Translations under genes and position numbers: made by a program | Shown here: positions 19,366 to 31,219 of the stretch, one piece after another | Numbering within the stretch: position 1 is the stretch's first letter | Layout of the letters: the number at the start of each line of letters is the position of its first letter | Source: Adiantum capillus-veneris | Taxonomy: Eukaryota; Streptophyta; Polypodiopsida; Polypodiales; Pteridaceae | Assembly: GCA_014529385.2 (NCBI GenBank) | Contig: CM043966.1 | Span: 88,070,087 to 88,134,086 of the forward strand | Reading direction: 5' to 3' | DNA: 64,000 nt | Notes under the pieces: model-generated | Database searches by the model: none | What the model was told of the DNA's origin: nothing | The model's input: the letters and a program-made list of their open reading frames with translations, nothing else

Positions 19366-19866
19366 CATGGATCCCATTATTGTTATATGATGATGATATT
19401 GTGTTGATTTTTGACTCACTGGAGGGGATGCAATGTAACTTACATGCTTTGTATACATTTGCTCATGACAGTGGATTGTCTGTTAACCTAGGGAAAACCA
19501 AGGTTATGGTATTTAACACCACACCACAATGGGCCAGGAGGTCAACACCCACATTTACATATGGCCAAGAGACAATGGAGTATACAGATACATACACCTA
19601 CCTTGGGGTAGTCTTTAGTGAACCGGTGTTTTCATTGAGGAGAGGAGTATAGACTAGACTAACGAGAGCTTATGCAACCTTGGGAGAATTGGAGAGGATG
19701 TGTTTGCAGGTTCAGTTTCAAGCACCTCGAACAAAGCTTTGGATTTTTTCCAGTCTAGTGGCTGCAACTATGCTTTATGGAGTTCATATTTGGGGACCCT
19801 AAGTGGACCGCCATGGCAGGTTTGGCAGCACTGATGGATTTAGTCTCTGTGATCTCTAGGATAGTT
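19366..19866 (+). pseudogene. LINE-B reverse transcriptase remnant, 3' half
   Basis: Continues the element cut at 5954. It reads LYDDDIVLI (the catalytic YADD motif with A changed to D), SGLSVNLGKTKVMVFNTTP, YTYLGVVFSEPVF and LVAATMLYGVHIWG: RT palm, thumb and the stretch after it. An in-frame stop near 19650 and later shifts show decay. It fades out about 19866. Confidence 0.85.
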
Positions 19867-20045
19867 TAGCATAATGGCCAACACTCCTGCAAAAATAAAC
19901 AAATGAGCAATCTTATTTTTTTTTCATTTCTATCACATTTTAAGATATAAATGATGTGAAAGTGTACATGAACAAATGGTGTGCACCTTATTGTACTAAG
20001 ATGCTTATGCATTGTTGTGATTAGGTGATGATCTAGGCCATGATC

Positions 20046-20160
20046 ATGTTTGTGCACAAAACATAGATAGAGATGCAAGTAAAACATCTAAATAGAGATG
20101 TAAGAAAAACAGCTATGTTTGTGCACAAAACATAGATAGAGATGCAAGCAAAACATCTAG
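20046..20160. repeat. Tandem direct repeat, ~69-bp period
   Basis: The segment atgtttgtgcacaaaacata and the following ~25 bp occur at 20046 and 20115, nearly identical. Each unit carries the palindrome TTTGTGCACAAA. Confidence 0.8.
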
Positions 20161-20656
20161 AGACTCGTAACATAGATGTAAGGAAAGCCAAATCATTCTG
20201 GGAAACTTGAAATTTTCTTGGTACATTGGAAACTATGAGCCCTAATCCTTTCACAACTCTACTCATGAAAAGTTTTATGGGCCTTTATCTTTAAAAACCT
20301 GTAGGCTTACCCAGTTTGTCATTCTTGACATGGTAGCACTTTGGTCAACCCTAGGTAGACCAAGTGAAAGATGTCCTTCTTGCTATATAGAAAGTCATGA
20401 TGTGCACTACTACCATGTCTTGATCATAAGAAAGATGCAAGGATAGAAGCAAGTAAGAAAGTGGAAAAAAAATATTACATCCAACTGTGTTCCTATTGTT
20501 GAAACCAGTTCTAGAATCCACCCACTTCATTTTCCCAAAAAGATTAATTACTACATTGAATTCTCTTAGCTTTCATCTCTTCACACCATGCTAACTTATC
20601 TTATCTGTATAATCAAGCTTGGTAGCATTGTTAGACAAAGATTGACCAAAAGTAGG

Positions 20657-20658
<2 letters not shown>

Positions 20659-20690
<32 letters not shown>
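20659..20690. repeat. (TG)16 microsatellite
   Basis: Pure TG dinucleotide tract. Confidence 0.95.
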
Positions 20691-20691
<1 letters not shown>

Positions 20692-23184
20692 CAATAGAAG
20701 TAGAGTGCTGCTAAGTTTGTTGAACAAGAGCTAGAAACTCATGAAAAATAATGTCTATGAGAAGCTCCCAAGATTGGTATTAAAGAATGATTTGCATCAT
20801 TTTACATATATTTATGTTTACTAGAATATATAGAGGCTATGTCATGCATCACTTGAAAAAAATGCAATACATGTAGGAAGAGAATATTCATAGTGCTCCA
20901 CTAGAAGATAGCCCTACAAGAAAAGACACAATGTTTCTTTGGCCACAGCAACGCCCAGGTCACATACTAGTTCTCCTTAAATTGTAGGTCTTGTGGTGAG
21001 GTTTCTGAGGTCCTTGATGGTTAAAAATATAGATGGTGTGATTATCTATGGGGTAGGAAGTTGTAGGAAATGTAATCACGTCCGCTCAATGACGTGTGAT
21101 GGAGCATTCTTGTAACATTAAACTTCTTCTCAAGAATATGTGTGTTGTTGTTGTTTTAAACTAATACTTATACACAACATAACATATCAATTCAAAAGAC
21201 AATTGGATCGAGAAAAAGGACAGAGAGAAGCAAAAAAATGATTCAGTCTTTGATTCATCCTTGAACTTTACAATGAGAATGAAGTATCATTCCAATGTAC
21301 TTGTACACTGAGTAGTGATATCTATAGTAAAAAGGACTAAGATACACCAATTGTAAACAACAACTTTACGCCAAAAAGATTCCAAGTAAAGATAGATCCA
21401 AATACATATGATCACAATGATGGATATCGTGGTGCATGATGATCACACGGATTCTTGCATTACCTCAACTGGGTACACAAAAAAAGATTGGTAGTGCTTT
21501 TCAAATAGTGGGTGCAATCTCTGTACAGGTGGACGTGTAAGTTGGTACAATACGGTCGTGGGCCTTGGCCAATGCACTACACCATCAAAGAGAAGGAGAG
21601 GAAAGCAAGGGGAGTGATATGGTATGAGGGGAAGATGATATCAAAGGTGGTAGCACCATAAGAACAAGCCACCAAGGGTACATGATGGCCAACAAACTAA
21701 TACTGAAGGGATGAAAGAGTCATGCCGCATTTCCACTACAAGCAAAGACCTATGATGGAAGACTGATGTATACAGATAGCTACCTCAACGACCATAGAGA
21801 TGATGGAGGTTGAATAACCCAGAGGTGATGAAGAAGACCTTCATGCTGGTAAATTTCAAAATCATCGATGCAAGATGTGCAGTCAATCACCAATAGGGTG
21901 GGGAACCCTTTTTACGTGCTCAATTTAGCAATGCATCTCAATATGTGGTATTGGAGATAGGTATTGCGCATGGAGCACCTTCAACTATTGTCTACTTTTC
22001 TGAACGCTGAGCTATTTCCCTTGCACCCAAGCACCAAGGACGTGGGACCCTTTTTACTTGGTCATTGTAGCGACGCGCACCGGAGCGTGTAATTGGAGAC
22101 AGGTATTGTGCAAGGAGCACCAATAGGTAAGTGAGCTAGAATATTCAATGAAACCCTTTGTATAAAATTTCAACAACAATGCATCAAATAGTTACCTACT
22201 TTGTGTAGTGATGCACGTTGGCATGCGGTCCTAGAGGCACATAATGCACACGGAGGCCTAGGGTGAAGAAACTCAATCTTGATGGAGAGATCCGTATCCC
22301 AAAGCACGCTTAAATTCAAAGCTTTGCTTTATTTCTCTTTTGGAAAGGTACAACTCCTTCATTGTCACCATTATACAACTTTTGGCAATGTACAACTCCT
22401 TTATTGCCACCATTGTCACACAATTAGTGAGATGCCTCGCAGTTAGCAAGATGGGAAGGTTGTGCAATTTGCAGTTAGCAAATGAATAATTTTCTGCAAA
22501 GGCTTTGTTGGTTAGACATAGAAAGTCCTCGGATAGCGGCCAACTCATAAGACATTGGAAAATATTCTTTCATGTTGAAATATAGGATTGTCTTCATTAG
22601 GCCTCATTTGAATTGATTTGGTGTTGTTTAAAGGGCTATATGAACGAACCTGTTTCTGGAACTAATAAAGGAACCCTGTTTGTATTTGTAAAACAGTGTG
22701 GTAATAATTGAAAAACAAGAAGAACGGGTGAGTGTGGTGTGGAAAGTGGAAGACAAGTATCCTAACAGATTTAGGTCTACCGATAGGTGGACCCAGTTAG
22801 TAAGGAACTTTTCACAAAATTATTAGTTAGTTTAGAATAAGTCTCATATCATATATTTAGGGTTTATGGATGGCGACTGTGCCTCTTAAACATGGGAAAA
22901 AAGGCATTGTTTTTGGATTCTAAATACTTCAATGAGATTTCATCTTTATGTTAGGAAATAGCTTCATTAGAATCTTTGATTTATCGACCTTGCTTGTGGT
23001 GTATGACCCTTACAACCACGATCTTGATAGATGGAGGTCTTCTTATCTTCTGTTTTTTGTATCCTTGCTTTGTGGAATCGAAGTAGGGTGTCTTCAATGG
23101 AACTAGAGAATAAAGGAAGGCTAACTATTAAGTCGCTCAAATCTTTTTAGGTTTGGGGATTTGTAAGGTTTAGACACCACCAAT

Positions 23185-23480
23185 GACCATATAGCACAGG
23201 TAGATCGCTTTTGTCAAGGTCTAAAAGAAGCAATTAGCTCGCAATTGGAAGCCCTATAATCTACCACCGTACAAGATTCTTTACTACGAGCTAAATCCTT
23301 AATGAAAGAAAATGGGATTACAAGAAGAATTTAGAAAAAAACAGAGCTTCAAAGATAGACATCCACATAGAGCTTATGCTGCTAATGTGCAAAATCCTAC
23401 ACGCTTGAATGTTAGTTGCTTTCAATGTGGAGAGTAACACATTATCGGAACACTTGTCCACGAGTGACTAAAGGAGCAGT
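23185..23480 (+). pseudogene. Retrotransposon Gag fragment
   Basis: The plus strand reads DHIAQVDRFCQGLKEAISSQL and SLLRAKSLMKENG, then about 150 bp later CFQCGE...HIIG with NTCP in the next frame: the C-terminal capsid and one CCHC zinc knuckle of an LTR-element Gag. Stops and shifts are frequent. It is not clear which element it belonged to. Confidence 0.55.
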
Positions 23481-23830
23481 TGTAGCAAGTGAAGTAGACT
23501 AAGGACATCACCCTTTTGGACATAATGATGGTTGAGTTAGTAATAAGAATAGGAGTACCCTCACTTTTTTTTTGAGATGAGGACATCTCAAATCCCTAAG
23601 TTGGGAAGATTGTAATGTACCCACATTTTTCAATAAAAACTATTTCATTTACTTTGAAAAAGTGTTTAAAGTTTGAATTTTGTTAATTCATAAAACGTTC
23701 CAATGCAACAATCGGATAAAAAATCGGACTCTTGAACTATTAATTATGGCCTTTATTCACTTGCCAACAATAGGTTGATATGGGAAATGTAAGCCTCACG
23801 TTTATTTTTAAAGATAAGAGTTGACCCTCA

Positions 23831-23920
23831 AGAAAAAAGGAGTATTTTTAGAAAATAAGAAGTATTTTTAGAAGAGAAGGAGTATTTTGAGGAAAAACGG
23901 AGTACTTTTAGATAAGAAAG
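23831..23920. repeat. 20-bp tandem repeat, about 4.5 units
   Basis: The unit is AGTATTTTTAGAAnANAAGG. Successive cores start at 23841, 23861, 23881 and 23901, exactly 20 bp apart, with one to four changes per unit. Confidence 0.85.
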
Positions 23921-23950
23921 AGAACTGAGAACTTTTTTTCTTGGAAGTAC

Positions 23951-24075
23951 ACATTGATGTACACTCAAGGGAATCCTCAAATCACTTCTACGTTGGAAAG
24001 CCCTCAAAATGATACTACTTACATTGATGTACACTCAAGGGAATCCTCAAATCACTTCTATGTTGGAAAGCTCTC
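23951..24075. repeat. 70-bp spaced direct repeat, two copies
   Basis: acattgatgtacactcaagg and the next ~30 bp occur at 23951 and 24021 with two substitutions. It lies directly after the 20-bp repeat block. Confidence 0.85.
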
Positions 24076-24268
24076 TTGCCATAACACCGGAGTAACCTTC
24101 TCTCCTTCAGCCTATCAACCTCGACCCATCTCCATATCTACCACCATCGTGTTGTCCCTCGGATTAGTTAGCTATTTGTCTCCCTCTCTCTTACAATCTT
24201 CTCGGTAAGCAAGGAAACCATAACTCTAGTTTTCACGACAAAGATTTCCTTTTATCTTTCGTGATACG

Positions 24269-24457
24269 ATGGCGCCAAAGCGAGTGACTCGAAGCTCCAA
24301 AGATGCTCTTATTGTTCCACCTTCAAGGAAGGTGCAAAGGAAGGCATCATCTACACCAATCATAACTCAAGAAGAGGTATTGACTCCAAAAGAAGTTGAA
24401 GCCATCCAACCTCAAACACGGGAGGTAATCAAACATGTCGCTAATTTGGGAAGATAG
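24269..24457 (+). CDS. Short ORF, possibly the start of an old Gag (62 codons)
   Basis: ATG at 24269 opens MAPKRVTRSSKDALIVPPSR, basic and Ser-rich. The RVTRSS opening is loosely like the M-x-x-RSG starts of the Gags in Elements 1 and 3, but the match is weak. The frame ends inside the inverted repeat at 24419-24588, whose left arm encodes its last codons. It could equally be chance. Confidence 0.25.
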   Translation: MAPKRVTRSSKDALIVPPSRKVQRKASSTPIITQEEVLTPKEVEAIQPQTREVIKHVANLGR

Positions 24458-24588
24458 ATTATAAATATGTATTGCTATTCTTGTTGACCTAGGAAGTCAA
24501 GCATAGAGTTTTCCTAGGCCAACAAGAATAGCAATACGTAATTATAAATTTATCTTACCAGATTAGCGACATGTTCAATTACCTCCCG
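24419..24588. repeat. Inverted repeat, arms ~77 bp, 15-bp loop
   Basis: Arm 24419-24495 pairs with 24511-24588: cgggaggtaat, acatgtcgctaat, tattgctattcttgttg and cctaggaa all have reverse complements in the other arm, with about nine mismatches in all. No terminal direct duplication is obvious. It resembles a foldback element or a hairpin-RNA locus. See findings. Confidence 0.85.
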
Positions 24589-24899
24589 CATTAGAAAAGT
24601 CCTTCCATAAGCAACAATCTAAGAGCAAACGAATAGTAACTTTTCATAACCAGCCAAACCACGAAGGAGAAGCAATGGATATCAACCTTGGTGATGATAG
24701 CAACTCGACAGAAAGCAACAACGAGGAATCTTATGGTTTCCCTTATCAAAGACTTGTGCCATGACCTCAGAATTCAACATCAATGAGGATAGTATTGGCA
24801 GTGGTGATTCTTATGACATCCCTTATCAAGAACTCAGATCATCACCATCACTGGTAGCTTCCGTAACAACCGTGGAAGGCAAACATCAAAGAACAACAA

Positions 24900-25400
24900 G
24901 TGATAGCCAAAAAGTTTGATACATCTGGATACCAAAGAGCTAGCTCGCAGTTATGGATAAAAAAAACAGAGATCTCCGCGACAAAAAATCACAAGATCCA
25001 ACACCAAAAGGAAAACCACAAGATCCAACACCAAAAGGAAAACACTAGAAGTATGCATGAATGGTGAACAAAGTCTCAAAGTTGCAAGATTCCACAACTC
25101 AAATTTGGGTTCCAAAGTTGTTGATTCAAGAACAAAGAGTTCAGGAGTTCATTTGGATTCTCAAACAATTAAAGTATCAACTCCCAAAGTTGGAATCCGT
25201 CCACAACCAAATGTACAAGTGCTAAAGCAAAGACCACTGCCGACTCACACATAGGCAAGGTGGATCTCAAAGAAGTCTCTTCAAACACAGAAAAAACAGG
25301 GACAAGTATGGGTTCCCAAAGGAGCAGCATCAGCGGAACCGCCAATGATTACAATGAAGTGGGTCCCAAAGGAAACCAACAAAACTACTATCACCGCTAT
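24900..25400 (+). pseudogene. Remnant ORF with six W-[I/V]-x-K motifs
   Basis: Tryptophan motifs like those after PR2 in Elements 1, 2 and 4: YIWIPKS (Trp codon 24926), QIWVPKLL (25106), FIWILKQ (25154), RWISKKS (25261), QVWVPKGA (25309) and MKWVPKET (25360). The first three share one frame and the last three another, so one shift separates them. This marks the 3' part of an old plus-strand Gypsy element of the same type. No PR2 motif was found upstream. Confidence 0.6.
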
Positions 25401-26188
25401 GCAACTTGAATTCTTTCAACTCTTGCTACGGTTACAATACAATGAGAATAGAGAAAATTGCGCACTCCACCACTCCATGCTGCATAAGGCTTATGAATCT
25501 TCCGCAGATACAAAAAATTGACCCCTTAGCATCAAGCTAAGCTCATGGAGTCTAAAAGGACTTCAAGAACCTGAGAAGCTAAAAGGCCAAAAGCAGGTAA
25601 AGATGCAACAAAAAGGAGCTGACAAAGATGCAAATGCAAAAGAGGAGAGTCATTCATTCAACCCTCAAGAGTGCAGTAGTGGATATGCCAACTTCTCCAC
25701 GAGTCAACAAGATCAACATCTCCACCACGACGACTATGTAACCCAGACAAGGGAGGGGGTATGTACTTCAAGCATGCAGGTAATTCATACACACACGAAA
25801 GAAGAAGAAGAAGAGAGAACATGGAGTAGACAAAGATACACAAAGACAAATGATGGACCATGAGATAAAGTGAACGCATAGGAAAAGCTCAGAAGCAAAG
25901 AAACGAAGGGCAACATATGGTCATGTCATAAAATCTAATATCTAACTAACCCAAATGATTTTCTCATATTAAATTGATCACTTAATGTGGGAGAATAAAC
26001 GGGAACAAGTGTTAAGATATAGGTATGTGCTTTTAGATCTATCTCAACACGGGGCCAATGTAAAGGGGCCCAAAAGGGAGATGGTCTATCAAAGAGCAAG
26101 GCTAACCAATGGAGCATAAGACCTTAGGGTTAGCTTCATTGAAGACCTCCAATAAATGTGTGTAAAAGTCCTTTTGACCTTAAGCAAG
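25401..26188. other. Intergenic or old element DNA, nothing recognised
   Basis: Low-complexity A-rich sequence; no family match seen. Confidence 0.35.
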
Positions 26189-26395
26189 CTAGGGCTGAGC
26201 TTGAGGTGGGAACCCGGCCCAAGCTCGAGGTGCTTGTCCTGCTTGAGGTGCTTGTCATGCTTGAGGTGTTTTTCATGCTTGAGGTGCTTGATTAAGATGC
26301 TTGAGGTGCTTGACTGGCTCCATGCTTGAGGTGCTTGACTTGCTGCATGATTAAGGTACTTGAGGTGCCTTGAGAAGCTTGCCTGAGATGCTTGT
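26189..26395. repeat. Minisatellite of gcttgaggtgcttg units
   Basis: Eight or more imperfect copies of a 16-18-bp unit (tgcttgaggtgcttgtca). The minus-strand frame reads Lys-His-Leu-Lys repeats, which I treat as a by-product. Confidence 0.85.
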
Positions 26396-26564
26396 GGGAA
26401 CACCCCCTAGTTCAAGTGCTTTGTCATGCTTGATGAGTAAGGTGCTTGATCACCTAAAGTCAAAATCATTCCTACAAGAGGGGGGGCGAGCCCTTTTCCT
26501 AGGAGCTAGAGAGAGAACACCCACTCACACACACAAGGGAAGCCCCAACTTGAAGAGGCAGCAA

Positions 26565-26795
26565 GGACACATGTCAGGCCCCTACCCATGTTATCTTCAT
26601 GTGTTGCTTGAAGCCTATTGGCTAAGCTTCAAAGGGGTCCAATGATAAATTACATGAATTATCTAATTGTTTTAGCATTTATCAAGTCCTCTCTCTCAAA
26701 GGGGAAAGGGGGACACTTGTCCCAAGGCTACCCATGTTGCTTGTAATGGCTCCTGCTTGTGATTGGCTAGGCCTGGAGGGGTCCAATGAGCTTCA
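26565..26795. repeat. Imperfect ~155-bp-spaced direct repeat
   Basis: ggacacatgtc ... ctacccatgtt ... attggctaagc ... ggggtccaatga recurs as ggacacttgtc ... ctacccatgtt ... attggctaggc ... ggggtccaatga. Confidence 0.65.
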
Positions 26796-27780
26796 GGCAT
26801 GAGCTACAAGGGGGGGTCGACCCAAGCAAGCTAGGGGGGTGCCTAGGGGGTATACTCACCCACACACACTCACAATCACTCTCATGGTGTGCTATGCAAA
26901 GTGCAAGAGCTCCCTCTCCAAGCAAGTAGAGGTTGAGAGCCTACACCAACACTCTTGGCTATGGAGTGCAAATCCAACCAAGAGCCATGCTTCAATGCTT
27001 AAGCTTTCCATCTCCTTCTTCTTCATTACTATGCTATTATGTATGCTAGCAACAAGAGTATGATAAGTGAGGAACTAATTCTTTCTCCTACGAAATGTTT
27101 CTTCTTCCTCTTCCCTACCCTCATTCCCTGCTAGCTCTCTCCACCTTCGAAGGTGTTTGAGGTCTTGGGACTGAGGCTTGGGATAGTTAAAGCTTTCTTC
27201 AAGTTTATGTTATGTTTGTGGTGCATGAAGCCTTCCATCTTCATGGCATCACCTAGGTCACAAGGAACACAAAGACTGTATTGTAACAAGTCTCTCTTTA
27301 TGGGAGAAATCATAATACAAATGCCTATTGGAGGGGGGACCGGCTCCACATAAATCCGGTCCTCAATTTTTGTCATGTTCTCTAAACTCTCTCTCTTGCA
27401 AAAGTATTGTCTATGCCAAGTTAACTAATTGCTATGATTATGTTGCTATCTTCAATTATGTCTACCCGCTATGCTCACAAAATCATTTCTTGAAAGTACT
27501 CTCATTAAATTCCGCTATTCTCAAATTGAATAGGCAAATTCCATTACAGTCATCACTATGCTGGACATCAAGGAGATGATCAAAGCACAATATCTGGAGT
27601 ATACAGAGTCCAAAAATTGGAATAGAAAACCTGCATGGTATGGACTCCAAGACACCTCACAAAGAATTTTGATCATTTCATACACATGAGGTGTCCTAAT
27701 GAAGCATGCATAGTACCAAAATGACCAAAAAAGAGACGAGAACCCAAAGATATGGTCACGGCTCACCAAAGTGCCAAGTG
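26796..27780. other. Intergenic or old element DNA, nothing recognised
   Basis: Only short frames without recognisable motifs; G-rich runs near 26810-26850. Confidence 0.35.
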
Positions 27781-28850
27781 GTAGCAACCACGATTGGTGC
27801 CACCTAACTCCAAAACTTAGGCAAGTGATACCCATAGATAGCCCTAGTCAAGTGGATGAGCAAACAAGTCACAGGAACAAAAACAGTGAAGTTAGAGCAC
27901 TAGCTAAAAACGGGTTGAAATAGCTAAAAAAGAATGGTTTTTTGAAGAATTTTAGCTCAATGGCAATGAGATGAAGCTATCCTAAAATAAACCACGCAAA
28001 AAAGCATCATGGATTTCAAGTTTCATCAAAATATGCAAAACCGCAACATTTTTTGCCAAAATTGATGTGAAAATTAAAAAACGAGTGTGAAATGCATGAA
28101 TTTTCTCATGGATAGCACAAGCATGACTATACGAAGCTACATGGAAGATTTAAAGATGAATGGAAATTCATCATCGGACCATAACTAGCTGAAAGCTTGT
28201 TTCACAACAAAGAAAGTAATGTATAATGTCCAAATCCCTGATAAAACAAGTCATACAAATCATAATTGGCTTCTACTCATCAAGAGGAACCCAACCATAC
28301 CACTTTAACCCCATTTGGCCACAGTTGGCAGCAACCGTGATTGGCGCCACACCTACAGCCTTTTGTCTTTTCAAGCATAGAGGTCAATACAGTGGATAAA
28401 AGTATGGCATGTGGATACTCTACAGATGAGAAATTCAATGAGGATCCCAAATATAGTTTTCAATTTGGTAAAAATTGGTTGGAGTAAAAAACCACCCCTA
28501 CAACCCCAGTTATTTGATAGGAGCCGACACTTTTTGGCCTAGATTTGAAGATTTTGAGCTTCAAATTCATCAAGCATAGCCTAGATGGAAAGAGCATGAG
28601 CTCAATATACAAGATATATGACCAAAACCAAAAATTAATAATGTTGGCAAAAATTGCAATTGATGCCACTCTGAGAGTCTTTTTACTTTCTCAAGCATAT
28701 AAGTTAGTACGAAGGAATTAATAGAGTTGGCAAAAACTGCAATTGCTGCCACTCTGAGAGTCTTTTTACTTTCTCAAGCATAGAAGTTAGTACGATGGAC
28801 AAAAGTATGGCATGTGGGTACTCTATAGGTCATAAATCAAACGAGGAAAC
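27781..28850. repeat. Repeat field with recurrent dyad motif; includes 84-bp tandem pair
   Basis: A motif with twofold symmetry recurs near 27783 (GGTAGCAACCACGATTGGTG...), 28325 (GGCAGCAACCGTGATTGGCG...), 28645 and 28729. Units 28634-28717 and 28718-28801 are an 84-bp tandem duplication. Sequence after the 28325 and 28729 copies is also related (agtatggcatgtgg-tactctA). It lies downstream of the W-x-P-K remnant, as the palindrome fields do in Elements 2 and 4. Confidence 0.65.
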
Positions 28851-29689
28851 CAAATATGGAGTCAAATCAAGAGAAAAGTGTAAAAAGTTAGGAGTTGACT
28901 CCAAGAAACGAAACGGAACCGTAAAAGGGCCATGACAATATCCAAAATAACTAGGCCACCAAAAAGCAAGCCTGTGAAGCCACAACGCTAAGTAGATGAG
29001 GACATCAGCACGAACAAGAAGAGCTTTGAAGAGTAGACCTCACTGTTAAACAATCAAGAAAATCTAAAGTATATCAATTGTTGGACAAAATGGTGGCATC
29101 TGAAGACCAACACAATGGTAAAGGCCTAAATCTCCAACACCTCTATGGGATTTTGGTCTTGAAACAGGTAAGTCCAAGTCGCCATAAAAAATTCAAATCA
29201 TAAAATTCAAAGTCGGATAGTTGAGCAACTAAATGAGGAAAGCATTATCCCAAAGCTTCAAGAAATATTTTCTATGGTCTAAGAGTCTTAGCTATCATAG
29301 GTACCACTCAAGCTGGAAGAGTTGAGCATATTAACATTGTTTCACTCATGATGGTATAGGTGAGCATAAGAGTCGAAGACTATATCAATTTAAGTCATGA
29401 GAATAGAAGGAAGAAGTCCAAAAGACACTCACACACTAACGGTGAGGAATGAGTGGAGAAACGTCTGCATCAAAAAACCTTCTAGGAAAAGTGAAAGCTA
29501 TTGAGATGGATTGGATGTCACATGTGATACGTTCTTTCCTTAAAGTACCTATCAAATCCATTTCTCACACCGCATGCTTTTCTTGAACAAATCTCTCTTG
29601 TGCATATAGAGTGTCCCATAGTTGACACATGCATTTGGCCCTCTTTCTTTGCTTCTCCAAGGCACTCTCACCTTGCAGGAACGGGTGAT
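28851..29689. other. Intergenic or old element DNA, nothing recognised
   Basis: No coding motif or strong repeat seen. Confidence 0.35.
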
Positions 29690-30331
29690 GAAGAGGAATA
29701 GATGGCAAGTTGTAAAAATGTACTGTGATGCACAAGTACTTACCAATATTTGAGCAAGCACATGCCGGCCTGGTAGGAGGTCACTTTTTGATTGATAAAA
29801 CCGCAAAGGCAATACTCCTTGTAGGAATCTGGTGGCCTACTATGTTCATGGATGTGGAGAAATATGTCAAATGACTTGATGCCTACCAACGAGCAAAAGT
29901 ATCGATGCGACGTGCTGAAATGTCGTTGAGACCAATGATGGAAGGTAGGGTTTTTACCAAATGACGAACAATCTTTGTTGCACCTACTTCACCACCGGCA
30001 TGTTCAATACATCATCATGGCCACAAGTTATTTGAAATAATGGGTAGAGGCCAAAGAAACATAGAAGAACGATGCCAGAACAACAATGCAATTCTTGTAT
30101 GAAAACACGTTCACGAGATGCAGGCTTTCAATTGAGATAGTGAGCGATCCCGGGATTCATTTTCTCAACGAGATGATTGGTTATCTATTGCAAGAGTTTA
30201 TGGTGCTTCATTCAAAATTTATGCCATACCACCCTCAAGAAAATGGGCAAGCCGAGAGCACAAACAAAATTGTATGCACGGTGCTTGTTGAAGCGGTTGA
30301 CCAACCTACATCAAATTTGACTCATCAATGA
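29690..30331 (+). pseudogene. Gypsy integrase fragment
   Basis: Plus-strand frames read EQAHAGLVGGHF and IWWPTMF (the HHCC zinc domain; the Cys pair is lost), SLRPMMEGR, then IEIVSDPGIHFLNE, YHPQENGQAESTNK: the second Asp and the Glu of the D-D-E core. There are many stops. The wording is closest to Element 2's integrase (compare its MPLRPMMGAR). It breaks off after the catalytic Glu region at 30331. Confidence 0.8.
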
Positions 30332-30444
30332 AGGTGCATTGATTATTTTTTCACCTTTTTGCGTAAAGACGGCTTTTATAACTCCAAATCCTGAGAAATT
30401 TGTGTAATAATGAAAAAATATAGAGAGTTTGGTGCACCCACTGC

Positions 30445-31199
30445 TGTAATAATTGTCTCTTTTTAGCCCGAATACCTAATTTAGAGCCCTAGGTATATAA
30501 GCCAAAGGTTGTAATTATTAAGGTAGATCAATTATCATAAATAGAAGAGCATATGTGTGATATCAGCCTATGATTTCACTCTCACATCTCCATGTACGGA
30601 CATGGAATTGCAATGAAACTTCAGGTGTTACTTCTACATGCTCTTAGCTTCATGTACATGTTTTTTGTGTTGTGTTTGAGTGTGTATGTACGACGCATCA
30701 AGTGGTTTTACCTCAAGGTTTCTCTATGTACTGATTTTGACTTTCAGAGGTAATTAGAGGTTTAAACTTGTTTCTAAGCTTGGATAAAGGTAGCTAGGAC
30801 TAGAGAGGATCCATAGGACCCCTCATTCATCACTTTTGGCGTAGGTGGACAGTGGGGACGGTCGCGGTTGCTCATCCCATTCAATTGAGTTTTGGTCACA
30901 TTTTTGGGTTCCCCTTGGTCTTATTAGCTAGGAGATCAAGTTCCATCAAGTTTGGAGTATGTTTGAGTCCTCTATGACCTTTAGGAATCTTGGTTAGCTC
31001 GCATGCAGGTTTGTTGCTATCTGCTAGATCTACCTTGTATAGAGAGCGTGACAGCTTTCTCCTTAGAGCATTACTACTGAGGGCATTTCATTCTATGTTT
31101 CCATGCACTAATTAGGCTAGTTATGCCCTCAAATTGACAAATTATGTTGGTTTGACTTCTCGCTACGCTATATCATTCGATCGCGATGATCTGCCAACA
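30445..31199 (+). repeat. Candidate orphan LTR
   Basis: TGTAATAATTG (30445) to CTGCCAACA (31199) would be a 755-bp LTR. It has a TATA box (TATATAAG, 30494-30501) and a tRNA-Asp-type PBS directly after it. The right end is well supported by the PBS; the left end is only a guess, since no partner LTR is in the window. Confidence 0.5.
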
Positions 31200-31200
31200 T

Positions 31201-31218
31201 TGGCGCCATTGCCGGGGG
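31201..31218 (+). promoter_or_regulatory. Primer binding site, tRNA-Asp type (orphan)
   Basis: TGGCGCCATTGCCGGGGG has one or two differences from the tRNA-Asp complement. It follows CCAACA by one base. Confidence 0.75.
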
Positions 31219-31219
31219 T

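Larger units (their letters stand above)
19867..23184. other. Degraded intergenic DNA with short repeats, no gene recognised
   Basis: No frame shows a family I recognise. It contains a ~69-bp tandem repeat near 20.1 kb, a (TG)16 tract, and an imperfect direct repeat at about 21900-21985 and 22040-22125 (accctttttac ... ggagcacc). Confidence 0.45.

Noticed and set aside
24269-24457. Host gene with a nuclear, basic N-terminus
   Set aside because: Only 62 codons, ends inside an inverted repeat, and surrounded by element remnants.
26189-26395. CRISPR-like spaced repeats
   Set aside because: The units are imperfect, adjacent and without unique spacers; this is a minisatellite in a plant genome.
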